DNA from: Pararhizobium qamdonense
GTDB lineage: Bacteria; Pseudomonadota; Alphaproteobacteria; Rhizobiales; Rhizobiaceae
Assembly (NCBI RefSeq): GCF_029277445.1
Contig: NZ_CP119569.1
Location: 1 to 64,000 of the forward strand
Length of the DNA: 64,000 bases
Direction of reading: 5' to 3'
In this document: in pieces, positions 8,720 to 17,507 of the stretch
How the letters are laid out: every line of letters begins with the position of its first letter
Numbering within the stretch: position 1 is the stretch's first letter
The notes under the pieces: model-generated
Database searches by the model: none
Seen by the model: the letters and a program-made list of their open reading frames with translations, nothing else
What the model was told of the DNA's origin: nothing
Translations under genes and position numbers: made by a program

Positions 8720-9409
8720 TCATTCCAGAGCCGCATCGAGCGCAGCCTTGCAGTGAACCAGGGTGCTATCGAAAACCGGCACGCTCACATTGTCTTGGTT
8801 CAGCAGCATGCCCACTTCCGTACAACCAAGGATCAGGCAGTCGCACCCTTTATCGATCAGTCGCTGCGCAATCGATTCAAACGTCGAGCGACTATTTTCG
8901 GTGACAACATCACGGCAAAGCTCATCATAGATGATACGATGCGTTTCCGCTCGATCGTCGGCTTCAGGAATGATCGGGGAGAGGCCCCGCGCTATCAGGC
9001 GCGCGCTGTAAAAGTTCTGTTCCATCGTGAAGGCGGTCGCCATCAGGCCCGGTCTGCGAAAACCGCCGTCGAGGATAGCTGTCGCCGTTGCGTCCGCGAT
9101 ATGTACGAACGGGATCGACACACCGCCCACGATTTTTTCCGCCACCTTGTGCATTGTATTCGTCGCCAGGATGAGGAGGTCAGCACCCCCGCGCTCCAGA
9201 GCAATGGCTCTTTCATTCAGGATATCTGCCGCCGCGTCCCAATCGGAAGATGCCTGTAGCTTTTCGATTTCGTCGAAGTCGACAGATCGTATGAGAAGCT
9301 CCGGCGAATGAAGTCCGCCTAGCCTTTCCCGCGTAAGCCTGCAGAGTTCACGATAATAAATCTGGGTCGAGGCCGCGGACATTCCGCCAAGTATGCCAAT
9401 TGTTTTCAC
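8720..9409 (-). CDS. Aspartate/glutamate racemase family protein
   Basis: 229 residues from a GTG at 9409; a longer reading from 9517 adds a poor N-terminus, whereas the GTG start gives the family's usual VKTIGILGGMS. Known members are cofactor-independent two-thiol racemases. Here the first catalytic position reads ATNTMHK, with Thr where many members have Cys, and the second is the normal GCTEVGML Cys. The Thr/Cys pair resembles the YgeA subgroup, so isomerisation of a particular amino acid is likely but the substrate is unknown. It sits between an AraC regulator and an aldo/keto reductase. Confidence 0.82.
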   Translation of the reverse strand: MKTIGILGGMSAASTQIYYRELCRLTRERLGGLHSPELLIRSVDFDEIEKLQASSDWDAAADILNERAIALERGGADLLILATNTMHKVAEKIVGGVSIPFVHIADATATAILDGGFRRPGLMATAFTMEQNFYSARLIARGLSPIIPEADDRAETHRIIYDELCRDVVTENSRSTFESIAQRLIDKGCDCLILGCTEVGMLLNQDNVSVPVFDSTLVHCKAALDAALE

Positions 9410-9544
9410 GAGCGTTTTTCTTTCTTCAAAGGTTTCAGGTTCTAAGTGACAGTTCGTCGCTTGAGCAGCATCAGGCCGACCGGGCCATACACCCATGCCC
9501 GGGTGGCATGGAGGCACACAAAGGTCGCGGCCAGCCCGGTTCCG

Positions 9545-10528
9545 TCACGAAAAGCCGGCGACCGGGTGGGGAATGTAGTTACTTTCCAGGTTACCGATTT
9601 CAGCCGCGGTGAGCTTGACGGCAAGTGCAGCGACGGCGTCATCCAGATGTTGCAACTTGGTTGCGCCGATAATGGGCGCCGTGATTTCAGATTTCGACAG
9701 AACCCATGCCAATGCGATCTGCGCTCTGGGAACAGCTCTATCCTGTGCAATCTTTGCAACTGCCTCGACCACGCGTCTGTCGGCGTCCTCGGTGGTTCGG
9801 GTGTAAAGGCCTTTGCCGATCTCGTCGGTATCCGAGCGATCACTTTGCGCATTCCAGTCGCGGGTTAGACGGCCACGTGCAAGTGGGCTCCACGGGATGA
9901 CGCCAATACCATCCGCTGTACAGAGCGGAAGCATTTCCCTCTCCTCCTCACGGTAGAGCAGGTTCACGTGGTTCTGCATGGATACGAACCGTGTCCATCC
10001 GTTAGCCTGCGAGACAGCCAGCATTTTCGCGAACTGCCACGCATACATCGAAGACGCACCGATGTAGCGGGCTTTGCCCGCCTTGACGACGTCATGCAAA
10101 GTTCCCAGCGTTTCCTCAATCGGCGTGTGATGGTCGAACCGGTGGATCTGATAGAGATCGACGTAGTCGGTCCCCAATCGCCTCAGGCTGGCATCGATCT
10201 GCGAAAGAATAGCTTTGCGGGATAGGCCAGCACCATTCGGTCCAGGATTCATTCGGCCGTTGACCTTTGTGGCGATGACCACGTCGTCTCTTCTTGAGTA
10301 GTCCCTGATAGCGCGTCCGAGGATTTCTTCGCTCGTTCCATCCGAGTATACATTGGCGGTATCGAAGAAGTTGATCCCCAGTTCGATCGCTCTGCGAATG
10401 AAGGGGCGACTTTGCTCTTCCGGTAGCGTCCATGGATGACCGCCGCGATCGGGTTCCCCATAACTCATGCATCCAAGGCAGAGGCGGGAGACCTCAAGGC
10501 CCGTATTTCCGAGGTGTGTATATTCCAT
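9545..10528 (-). CDS. Aldo/keto reductase
   Basis: 327 residues, the normal length of a TIM-barrel aldo/keto reductase. The catalytic tetrad is visible: Asp and Tyr in DTANVYSDG, Lys in VVIATKVNG and His in LYQIHRFDH. The C-terminal NADPH-binding segment is PIIGATKLQHLDDAV. It lies upstream of the racemase on the same strand, with a 135-base gap. Subfamily resembles the YajO/Tas-like general reductases; the substrate is not predictable. Confidence 0.88.
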   Translation of the reverse strand: MEYTHLGNTGLEVSRLCLGCMSYGEPDRGGHPWTLPEEQSRPFIRRAIELGINFFDTANVYSDGTSEEILGRAIRDYSRRDDVVIATKVNGRMNPGPNGAGLSRKAILSQIDASLRRLGTDYVDLYQIHRFDHHTPIEETLGTLHDVVKAGKARYIGASSMYAWQFAKMLAVSQANGWTRFVSMQNHVNLLYREEEREMLPLCTADGIGVIPWSPLARGRLTRDWNAQSDRSDTDEIGKGLYTRTTEDADRRVVEAVAKIAQDRAVPRAQIALAWVLSKSEITAPIIGATKLQHLDDAVAALAVKLTAAEIGNLESNYIPHPVAGFS

Positions 10529-10607
10529 GATTACCTACCATTTTTACAGCGCGATTGAACAAGAACGTGGTGTACGAGGCGTGTGGTTCGCCACCTTGTG
10601 CCAATAA

Positions 10608-11363
10608 TCAAGCGCTTATTCCGCCGTCGACAAGAATGCCCGAGCCGGTGATATAGGCTGCACCGGGCCCAGCGAGAAAAGCGACGGCCTCAGCAACCTC
10701 TCTGGTTTTTCCGTACCGGGGAATCGACAGTTTTGGCAAGATGGCAGGTGCGAGAGCACCGTCGGCAGGGTTCATCTCAGTGTCGATCGGACCCGGTCGG
10801 ACCAGGTTGACGGTGATCTCACGCGGACCCAATTCACGCGCGAGACCGCGGGTGAAGCTTTCCAGCGCGGATTTGGTCGCTGCATAGACCGAGATCCCTG
10901 CAAACGGGACAGCCAGGCCCGCATTGCTGCCGGTACTAATGATGCGGCCGCCATTTGGAATGTGTTTCAACGCCGCCTGAGTAATTAGAAAGACGCCGCG
11001 TACGTTGACGTTCAGCTGCAGATCAATCTCATCCAGTGGCTGTGTAGCGAAATCTCCCGCGAATAGAACGCCAGCGTTATTGACGAGAATGTCAATGCCG
11101 CCGAGCTCAGCGACAGTCATTTCGACGGCAGCTGTCGCGGCTTCCGCGCCAGCGGCATCCGACTGAATAGCGATAGCTTTGCGGCCCATTGCCCGCATCT
11201 CGGCGGTAACTGCTCCGGCTTTTTCTGCCGACTTCTCATAGGTGATCGCGACGTCGGCACCGTCCTCGGCCAGCTTTAGCGCGATGGCCGCACCGATACC
11301 GCGTGCTGCACCGGTGACAAGCGCGCGCTTGCCGGCGAGAGGAAGAATGCGAATGTTATTCAT
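10608..11363 (-). CDS. SDR family oxidoreductase (3-oxoacyl-ACP-reductase-like)
   Basis: 251 residues from the ATG at 11363, chosen because AGGAG lies 8 bases upstream; an ATG at 11384 would place that ribosome site inside the gene. Motifs are TGAARGIG, NNAGVL, a Ser in ISTGSN and YAATK. The ending GSGILVDGGISA is typical. It precedes the aldo/keto reductase on the same strand (79-base gap) and follows the MFS gene, so these redox genes may form one loose operon. Confidence 0.87.
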   Translation of the reverse strand: MNNIRILPLAGKRALVTGAARGIGAAIALKLAEDGADVAITYEKSAEKAGAVTAEMRAMGRKAIAIQSDAAGAEAATAAVEMTVAELGGIDILVNNAGVLFAGDFATQPLDEIDLQLNVNVRGVFLITQAALKHIPNGGRIISTGSNAGLAVPFAGISVYAATKSALESFTRGLARELGPREITVNLVRPGPIDTEMNPADGALAPAILPKLSIPRYGKTREVAEAVAFLAGPGAAYITGSGILVDGGISA

Positions 11364-11450
11364 CTGGTGTACTCCTGATCTCATCTCATTTCGCTTGGTA
11401 AAGAGATGTTTTTGGTGGCATGGGGGACGACGGTGTGGATGGTTACGCCT

Positions 11451-12896
11451 TCACAGGACCTGCCGATTTCCAGGTCCACTAGCGGAGCTCGCCTCGTTCG
11501 AGGCTAGGCTGACGGAGAGCCATCCGGCGACCAGAAGGCAGAGTGCAATCGCGATTGCTGCAACGCTGTATGCTTGGCCGATGGAATGAGCGTCGGTGTC
11601 AGATCCCAATATTGAGAAGAACAACCCGCCGACGATTGCTGCTGCCAATGCACCGCCAATCTGAAACATTGAATTGACGAGACCAGACGCCAAACCTGAC
11701 TGTGTTCTGTCGACCCGTTGCACGATGCTCTTTACAAGGTTTGGAAGTGCAATCCCCTGTCCCGCACCGATAAGAAAGAGCGCAGGAAAAAGGAACTGCG
11801 GAACGCCATTCGAAATCAAGGCAGCCGTTGTGAATAGCCCTACGGCTTGCAGACCCATGCCGACGCCGGCTGAGAATCTTCCGAAGACGCTGAGAACGCG
11901 CTGGCTGGCGAAAGGACCAAGAACGAAGCCAATTGCCGCTGGAAAGATCGCCAGCCCTGCCTCGAAAGGCGTCCGACCAAGGCCGCCCTGCTGATAGACC
12001 GAGAATATCAGCCAGAAAGCCGCAAGGGCGTAAAAGAATACTGCAGCGAGCAGCCCACGCATCAATCCCCGGTTCTGAAGCAGGCTCGGTGCAAGGATGG
12101 GATCTCCACCCGCCGCCTCCAGGTTCCGCTCATGTCGCCAGAATAGGAGAAAAAGAAGCGGGGAAGTGGCAAGCATCAAGAGTAACCAGATCGGCCACCC
12201 CTGCTCCCGCCCCTCAATTAGCGGCGCAATCAGTGCAAAAAGTGCAAGCGCGATCAGCAATGCCCCGCCCCCGTCCAGTTTGGTTGCTTTCTCCGATCGG
12301 GTTTCCCGCAGAACGAAGAAAGCCGAGGGTGCGACTATCGCGATCACCGGTAGGTTGATGAGGAAGATCACTCTCCATCCGAGACCGAGGATGTTCAGCG
12401 CGATCAGTGCCCCACCCAGAAACAGGCCAGCCATCGATGCCAATCCAAAGGTCAGTGCGTAAAAGCTGAGTGCCTTTGACTTTTCGTGGTCCGGGAAAAT
12501 TGCATTGATGGACGCCAAGGCTTGCGGTGCCATGACTGCCGCTGCGACCCCTTGAAGGATGCGGCCGACGACCATTGCCAATGGAGACCACGCAAACCCG
12601 CACAAGGCTGATGCGGCAGCAAACGCTACCATCCCGGACAAAAAGACAGTCCGGCGACCGTAGAGGTCTCCAAGTCTCCCACCAGTAATCAGCATGGCCG
12701 CATAGGTAGTGGCGTAGCCGGAGATAATCAGCTGCATTGTCGATGCAGAAGCATGGAAGTCGTCCCGGATCGAGGGCAGTGCCACGTTGACGATGAAGAA
12801 ATCGAGCGGTGGCAAGAACGCCCCGGCCAACAGGATGACGAGTGCGATCCATCGACGGGGATCAAGTTTGTCATTGGGGTGCTTACTATGACTCAT
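11451..12896 (-). CDS. MFS transporter, DHA2-type drug:H+ antiporter
   Basis: 481 residues from the ATG at 12896; a GTG at 12908 is possible, but GGTGGAG before 12896 supports the ATG. About 14 membrane helices are apparent, with the MFS motif A GGRLGDLYGRR after helix 2 and LDFFIVNVALPSI in helix 1, typical of the EmrB/QacA group. Members export hydrophobic drugs in exchange for protons. A perfect palindrome precedes the gene and a TetR regulator follows on the same strand upstream, so it is probably a repressed efflux pump. Confidence 0.87.
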   Translation of the reverse strand: MSHSKHPNDKLDPRRWIALVILLAGAFLPPLDFFIVNVALPSIRDDFHASASTMQLIISGYATTYAAMLITGGRLGDLYGRRTVFLSGMVAFAAASALCGFAWSPLAMVVGRILQGVAAAVMAPQALASINAIFPDHEKSKALSFYALTFGLASMAGLFLGGALIALNILGLGWRVIFLINLPVIAIVAPSAFFVLRETRSEKATKLDGGGALLIALALFALIAPLIEGREQGWPIWLLLMLATSPLLFLLFWRHERNLEAAGGDPILAPSLLQNRGLMRGLLAAVFFYALAAFWLIFSVYQQGGLGRTPFEAGLAIFPAAIGFVLGPFASQRVLSVFGRFSAGVGMGLQAVGLFTTAALISNGVPQFLFPALFLIGAGQGIALPNLVKSIVQRVDRTQSGLASGLVNSMFQIGGALAAAIVGGLFFSILGSDTDAHSIGQAYSVAAIAIALCLLVAGWLSVSLASNEASSASGPGNRQVL

Positions 12897-12950
12897 ATAC
12901 GTCTCCACCTCGACCGGAGAACCGGACGAGAGATTGCGAAATCTAATTGT

Positions 12951-12970
12951 TTGGAACCTATTGGTTCCAA
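12951..12970. promoter_or_regulatory. Palindromic TetR operator before the MFS gene
   Basis: TTGGAACC-N4-GGTTCCAA is a perfect 8-bp inverted repeat lying between the TetR stop (12978) and the MFS start (12896). A variant of the same motif stands before the tetR gene at 13600-13616. Confidence 0.75.
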
Positions 12971-12977
12971 ATTGAAG

Positions 12978-13589
12978 TTAATCGAGAACCTTTAGTGCCA
13001 GATCAATCACAGCCCTCGTCTGCTCGCGATCCGCTCCTGCCTTACCCAGGACCCTCATGCCTTGGATCTGAGAGACAAGGAACCGGGCGAGTGTCCGTTC
13101 ATCCAGCCTGGGATCAATTTCGCCCACAGCTTGAGCCCTGATGATCGTGGCTGCATAGAGGTCTTGCAGCCGCCGAAACAGGCGAGAAATCCGCGACGAG
13201 ACCTCTTCGTCGCCCGGAAGCATCTCGACAGCTGCCAACACAACAAAACACCCACGCAACCCTTCCTTACCGGAGGAAGAGTCTACCTGCTGCGAAAATG
13301 CCTGACGAATTGCGGCCTTCGGCGAAGGGTTGGAGTGCAGCGTTTCACCCACCGTGCGGATGGCATCCTCGATGTAGGCGTCAAGAGCACGCAGATACAC
13401 GCCCCGCTTGTCTACGAACGCTTTATAGAAACTGCCTCTGGACAGATCCATGCCTTCGAGCAGGTCGGGGAGAGATGCATCGTGATACCCACGGTCCCAG
13501 AATACGCCCATCGCCTTTCGAACTGCTTCATTGAGTTCAAATTCGCGAGGGCGGCCAACGGACGCGGATGTCTGAGTGCGCTTTACCAT
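12978..13589 (-). CDS. TetR family repressor of the efflux gene
   Basis: 203 residues from the ATG at 13589 (MVKRTQTSASVGRPREF); an upstream ATG at 13661 would overlap the operator and adds an atypical N-terminus. The DNA-binding domain includes LPDLLEGMDLSRGSFYKAF. The C-terminal part fits the TetR_C ligand domain. It lies upstream of the MFS gene in the same direction, and related palindromes flank it, so autoregulation plus repression of the MFS pump is the simplest reading. Confidence 0.85.
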   Translation of the reverse strand: MVKRTQTSASVGRPREFELNEAVRKAMGVFWDRGYHDASLPDLLEGMDLSRGSFYKAFVDKRGVYLRALDAYIEDAIRTVGETLHSNPSPKAAIRQAFSQQVDSSSGKEGLRGCFVVLAAVEMLPGDEEVSSRISRLFRRLQDLYAATIIRAQAVGEIDPRLDERTLARFLVSQIQGMRVLGKAGADREQTRAVIDLALKVLD

Positions 13590-13599
13590 GGCGACAATA

Positions 13600-13616
13600 T
13601 GGAACCATTTGGTCCA
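13600..13616. promoter_or_regulatory. Second TetR operator, before tetR
   Basis: TGGAACCATTTGGTCCA lies 11-27 bases before the TetR start. Its left half equals that of the palindrome at 12951-12970; the right half differs by a base, so it may be a weaker site. Confidence 0.6.
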
Positions 13617-13666
13617 CAATGCAAGTGCTATGTTCTGAATGCTCCGCCGACAATGCGGCATCTAGA

Positions 13667-14053
13667 TCAGTTGCTGACAGTCATATCGTCAGGAAAGTCT
13701 CGAGAGAATTCCCTGACTGCCATCAGAACCGGCATAAGCGCGCGGCCCGCTAAACTCAACGAGTATTCGACGCGAGGAGGCTGCTCCTGAAAGTCGTGTC
13801 GGCTTATGAGGCCGTCACTTTCCAGTTCTCTGAGATGCTGCGTTAGCATCTTCTGTGATATTTCAGGTATGTCTCGCATGAACTGTGATGCGCGCAGCGA
13901 AGGCGCGGCGAACAATCTGAAAAGTATCGGCAGTTTCCAACGTCCTGCGATCGTCCGCAGCACCCTGCTCACATGGGCGACAGACCCATCGGCTCCGAGG
14001 CAGGTCGCCCTGTCCTCGACAGGTACTTTAAGGTGCGTAATTGCCTGCTTCAT
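13667..14053 (-). CDS. HxlR-type winged-helix regulator
   Basis: 128 residues. The core has the HxlR pattern: VLRTIAGRWKLPILFRL, then FMRDIPEISQKMLTQHLREL as recognition helix region, then the wing RVEYSLSLAG. Members often sense reactive electrophiles or redox change and regulate a divergent oxidoreductase. Here the divergent gene is the SDR at 14101, 47 bases away. A Cys near residue 18 (RATCLGADG) could be a sensing residue, which is inference. Confidence 0.85.
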   Translation of the reverse strand: MKQAITHLKVPVEDRATCLGADGSVAHVSRVLRTIAGRWKLPILFRLFAAPSLRASQFMRDIPEISQKMLTQHLRELESDGLISRHDFQEQPPRVEYSLSLAGRALMPVLMAVREFSRDFPDDMTVSN

Positions 14054-14100
14054 CGACGAACCTCATAACTGCCGGATACGGATAACACGGATCAAATATC

Positions 14101-14910
14101 ATGGATTTACAACTCGGCAACAAGGTCGCGCTCGTGACGGGAAGCAGCAAGGGGATTGGCGAAGGTGTCGCCAGAGGCCTTGCAAAGGAGGGGGCGACCG
14201 TCCTTATCCACGGTCGCGACCGGTCGAAAACAGAAGAAGTTGCCCACGACATCGTCTCGTCTGGGGGGCGGGCTTTCGCTGTACTCGGCGACCTTACGGT
14301 CCAGGACCAGGTCGATGGCCTTGTGCGGGATTGCGAGGCTGCAGCAGGGCCCATCGATATCCTGGTCAATAATGCCGGCGGCTCCGCGCCGGCAGAAGAT
14401 TGGTCGTCAACGACCTCCAACACGTGGGCAACTGTCTATGACAGGAACGTGCTTGCATCCATGAGGATTACCTCGCTCGTTCTGCCGGCGATGAAAGAGT
14501 CGAGGTGGGGTCGGATCATAAATATCTCGAGTCTCGCGGCCCTGATGCCGCCCGCAAACCGGCCGGACTACTCTGCGGCCAAGGCAGCAATGATCGCGAT
14601 GACGGCGTCCCTGGCGAAGGACGTTGCCGCATACGGAGTCACTGCGAACACTGTCTCCCCTGGAACAATTCACAGCGTCAGCCTCGACACTGCCTTCCGT
14701 AAGAGAGCCTCTGAAAAAGGGATGTCATTCGACGCTCCCTGGAACGACATAGAGAGGGAGATCCTGCCTATGTTTGCTCAGGTGCCCCTTGGAAGGGTCG
14801 GAACCCTCGAGGAGATTGCGGATGCAATCGCGTTCCTCTCGAGCCCGCGTGCCGGCTACATCACAGGGGCAAACCTCCGACTTGACGGAGGAATGTGGCC
14901 AGGGCTGTAG
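14101..14910 (+). CDS. SDR family oxidoreductase
   Basis: 269 residues. TGSSKGIG near residues 14-21 is the nucleotide site, NNAGGS and NISSL follow, and YSAAK is the catalytic Tyr/Lys. It has an insertion of about 20 residues (FRKRASEKGMSFDAPWNDIE) before the C-terminal GANLRLDGG. It diverges from the HxlR gene and is probably controlled by it. Convergent with the esterase gene 14952-15938. Confidence 0.88.
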   Translation: MDLQLGNKVALVTGSSKGIGEGVARGLAKEGATVLIHGRDRSKTEEVAHDIVSSGGRAFAVLGDLTVQDQVDGLVRDCEAAAGPIDILVNNAGGSAPAEDWSSTTSNTWATVYDRNVLASMRITSLVLPAMKESRWGRIINISSLAALMPPANRPDYSAAKAAMIAMTASLAKDVAAYGVTANTVSPGTIHSVSLDTAFRKRASEKGMSFDAPWNDIEREILPMFAQVPLGRVGTLEEIADAIAFLSSPRAGYITGANLRLDGGMWPGL

Positions 14911-14951
14911 CAGAACAGGGGCGCTAACGAAACCTGTCTAGGCTCTCCGTG

Positions 14952-15938
14952 TCAGTTCCAGCTTGCCATGACGAACCGGTGAATCTCCGCTTCGAGTTCT
15001 TGGTCTTCCGGCGTCCCACCCATAAAGCCACCATGAGGCATAGCTTCGAAGACATGCAATTCTGTTTCCACGCCGGCTTTTCGCAACGCCCTATGCATCC
15101 TAACCGTGTTCGATAAGAACAGGTCACGTGTACCGGTCTGTAGAAATGTTGGCGGAAAGCCTCGAAGGTCCCCGAAAAGCGGCGATAGATAAGGATTGGA
15201 AAGATCAGCTCCACCAGCGTAGAGCAAACTGTTGGATCTGAGCGGGCGAGGCAGTACGAGGTCGATCATCTGGTTTGTCTGGAAACTGTCGCCGGACTCG
15301 GTGAGGTCAACCTGGGGCGACAGCAAAACCAATCTCCCGGGCATCGGCAAGCCTTCGTCCCTCGCCCGCAGCAGCATGGCAGCCGCGAGATTGCCGCCTG
15401 CCGATCTGCCCAGGATGACAACTCTATCGGAAGCGTGTCTGTTCAAGACATGGCGATACGTAGCCAAGCAGTCATCGAGCGCGGCTGGATATGGATGCTC
15501 AGGCGGCATTCGGTAATCGACGCCATAGCATCGAACGGCGTGCTGGTGGGACTGGCGGCGGGCACTCTCGCGACAGGCCTCTCCACCGCCAAACACTAAT
15601 GCGCCACCGTGCAGGTCGATCAGTGCGCCACGCGCATCGAATGCCTTGTGTGGCGTCGCGACATGGATTGTTGCCTGTTCAACAGTGATCGTCTCAGCAG
15701 TGGACTGCAGGCTCCCGGCCAGCCCTCTAACTGCCGCGGCGTAATGCGCATCTGCTGCGGCTCTCATCGTCATCCAGCCCGCCAAATCCTCCGGAGATGG
15801 CATTTCATACCGCGCATTGATAGGGCTACCGTCCACGTCGACAAGGCGCGACAGTGCCGCTTGCGCCTCGGCGCTAACGGATCGCGGAGCCTGAATTGTC
15901 CGTGGAGGGACGGTCGCGCTGCGTTGAGAATCGTTCAT
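14952..15938 (-). CDS. Alpha/beta hydrolase, HSL-type esterase
   Basis: 328 residues. The oxyanion motif HGGAL, nucleophile elbow GRSAGG, an acid in TRDLF and a His in MPHGGF are all present, as expected for the hormone-sensitive-lipase (acetyl esterase) family. The protein appears cytoplasmic with a long disordered N-terminus. It converges on the SDR gene at 14101-14910. Substrates of the family are short acyl esters. Confidence 0.85.
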   Translation of the reverse strand: MNDSQRSATVPPRTIQAPRSVSAEAQAALSRLVDVDGSPINARYEMPSPEDLAGWMTMRAAADAHYAAAVRGLAGSLQSTAETITVEQATIHVATPHKAFDARGALIDLHGGALVFGGGEACRESARRQSHQHAVRCYGVDYRMPPEHPYPAALDDCLATYRHVLNRHASDRVVILGRSAGGNLAAAMLLRARDEGLPMPGRLVLLSPQVDLTESGDSFQTNQMIDLVLPRPLRSNSLLYAGGADLSNPYLSPLFGDLRGFPPTFLQTGTRDLFLSNTVRMHRALRKAGVETELHVFEAMPHGGFMGGTPEDQELEAEIHRFVMASWN

Positions 15939-16124
15939 TTCTTACTCTGTCGTTTAGAGGCATCGCCGTCGTTTTTCCTATCATGCTGCATCGGACCGAT
16001 GCCTATCAATGGAAATGACCTGGTAAACGATGACATCGTAGCCAATTTATGCGATCTCCTCAGCCTGTTAGCGCGCCGGTCCCCCGCGGGTATGGGGCAT
16101 GGCACCCTAGTTAGCATTGACCGA

Positions 16125-16784
16125 CTACCACCTTAAAACTCTGGGGCCAATCCACGCTCCAACTGCCGTCACGAATGTGATAGCCATTGAATACCATAAT
16201 GCGACGAACGCAGCGCCATCGTTGAGGCAGGCGATGGTATAGGCTAGACCACCGATGGAACCTGCGAGCAAACCTGCAACAGCGCCTGCCCGGCCAAGCC
16301 GTGTGGGCGTTCCGGCTCGCATTGCAGCGAGAATGGCGCCGAGCGCCGGAATGGATGCCATGATGATGGTACCCGCACAGTTTGGCACCGAATAGGTCCG
16401 AGGCCCCAGTAATGGAAAGCCGCTTCGATCAAACAGGGCGCCAACAAGCAGGAATACCAGACCCGGGGTGAGACGTAGCAGTGCGCGAAGCGCCCGGCCC
16501 GGCCGCACTGCGGTCATGGCTAGCTGAAACGCGCCGGCTGCGATGAGGACCATGCCGATGACTTTAAACTGGAAAGTCCAGGTTGGCAGTATCTGCACGA
16601 GGTCGGAGCGCTCTCCGGCGATTGTCACAACCACGCCGGTCGCTCCCAAGATCGAAAAGACCAGCGCGACGGAAAGGACTATGAATAGACTGGGCGCACC
16701 TGACGACGCTTTTCCCGCTTGCGTTGCCAATCCCTTAATGAGATCGTTCGTTGCCCTGACTCTCAACCTTTGATCGTCATTCAT
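16125..16784 (-). CDS. nrsF: NrsF-family (DUF1109) anti-sigma membrane protein
   Basis: 219 residues with six hydrophobic helices after a short charged N-terminus (MNDDQRLRVRATNDLIKGLA). Cys residues at PNCAGTI and IACLNDG resemble the paired cysteines of NrsF proteins. In Caulobacter NrsF holds sigma F inactive and releases it under metal or oxidative stress. The start overlaps the end of the sigma factor gene by 8 bases, fitting coupled synthesis. The call rests on pattern plus the partner gene. Confidence 0.78.
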   Translation of the reverse strand: MNDDQRLRVRATNDLIKGLATQAGKASSGAPSLFIVLSVALVFSILGATGVVVTIAGERSDLVQILPTWTFQFKVIGMVLIAAGAFQLAMTAVRPGRALRALLRLTPGLVFLLVGALFDRSGFPLLGPRTYSVPNCAGTIIMASIPALGAILAAMRAGTPTRLGRAGAVAGLLAGSIGGLAYTIACLNDGAAFVALWYSMAITFVTAVGAWIGPRVLRW

Positions 16785-17349
16785 GGTCGAGGCCTTTTCT
16801 CTGTGCGGCAGCCATTAGTTTCTTCAAGGAGCGATGAAACGCGACCCGCACTGCTCCTGCGCTTGTCCCAAGGCGCGCTGCCGCCTCTTCCGTGGAGGCA
16901 CCTTCGAGGCCAATCGCGCGGACAGCAGCCTGTTCGCTACGCGGCAAGACAGAAATCAGTTTTTCGACATCTGCCGGATTGCGTTCGGGAGAGAACCCCT
17001 CGGTAGAAAACATTCCAGCCCATTCCTCCTCGGTCAAATTGATGCGCGCGCGTGCGTCCCGGCCCAGGCGCCGGCTTGCGTCAATGATCTTGTAGCGTGT
17101 TATTGCATTCAGCCAGGGTCGTAGAGCTCTTTGCGCATCCCATTGATGACGACGTGAATGAACGGCAATGAGCACCTCCTGCACGATGTCTTCTGCCTCT
17201 GCAAAACTGAGATGCATGCGCCGCAAATGCATTTCAACGATACTCCGTACCGAAGACGCCAACTCCCGAAGAAAGGCTTCATAAGCAGCACCATCTCCTA
17301 TTCGTTCGGCTCGCATAGCTTTCGCCCATCTGTCTTCCCGTGTGTCCAT
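16777..17349 (-). CDS. ECF RNA polymerase sigma factor (NrsF-partner type)
   Basis: 190 residues with sigma region 2 (FAEAEDIVQEVLIAVHSRRH) and region 4 (GASTEEAAARLGTSAGAVRV). Length and arrangement suit an ECF sigma factor. The overlapping NrsF gene is its presumed anti-sigma factor. An alternative start is the ATG at 17316. The divergent hydrolase gene at 17508 is a likely target. A CGAA element lies only 12 bases before 17349, so the message may be almost leaderless or start at 17316. Confidence 0.82.
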   Translation of the reverse strand: MDTREDRWAKAMRAERIGDGAAYEAFLRELASSVRSIVEMHLRRMHLSFAEAEDIVQEVLIAVHSRRHQWDAQRALRPWLNAITRYKIIDASRRLGRDARARINLTEEEWAGMFSTEGFSPERNPADVEKLISVLPRSEQAAVRAIGLEGASTEEAAARLGTSAGAVRVAFHRSLKKLMAAAQRKGLDHE

Positions 17350-17439
17350 ACATCCGTAACTTCGTTTAGATGAACCTTTTTATTACGTGGCATCCCGGAA
17401 ATAACTTGGTTTTGCCGCTAATCACATAACCGTGAAGAT

Positions 17440-17464
17440 GTAAGATTGAGGAAGTGGCGCCGAA
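17440..17464 (+). promoter_or_regulatory. Candidate ECF promoter before the exported hydrolase
   Basis: GTAAGA, 15 bases, then CGAA, ending 43 bases before the start at 17508. A similar element in the other direction (GTAATA at 17386-17381, 16 bases, CGAA at 17364-17361) precedes the sigma gene. Both resemble the TGTAAC/CGAA style of NrsF-type sigma promoters, but spacing differs by one base. Confidence 0.35.
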
Positions 17465-17507
17465 AGAGTCATCTGAAGCATATGCTTTATGACGTAAGGA
17501 GCTAGAC

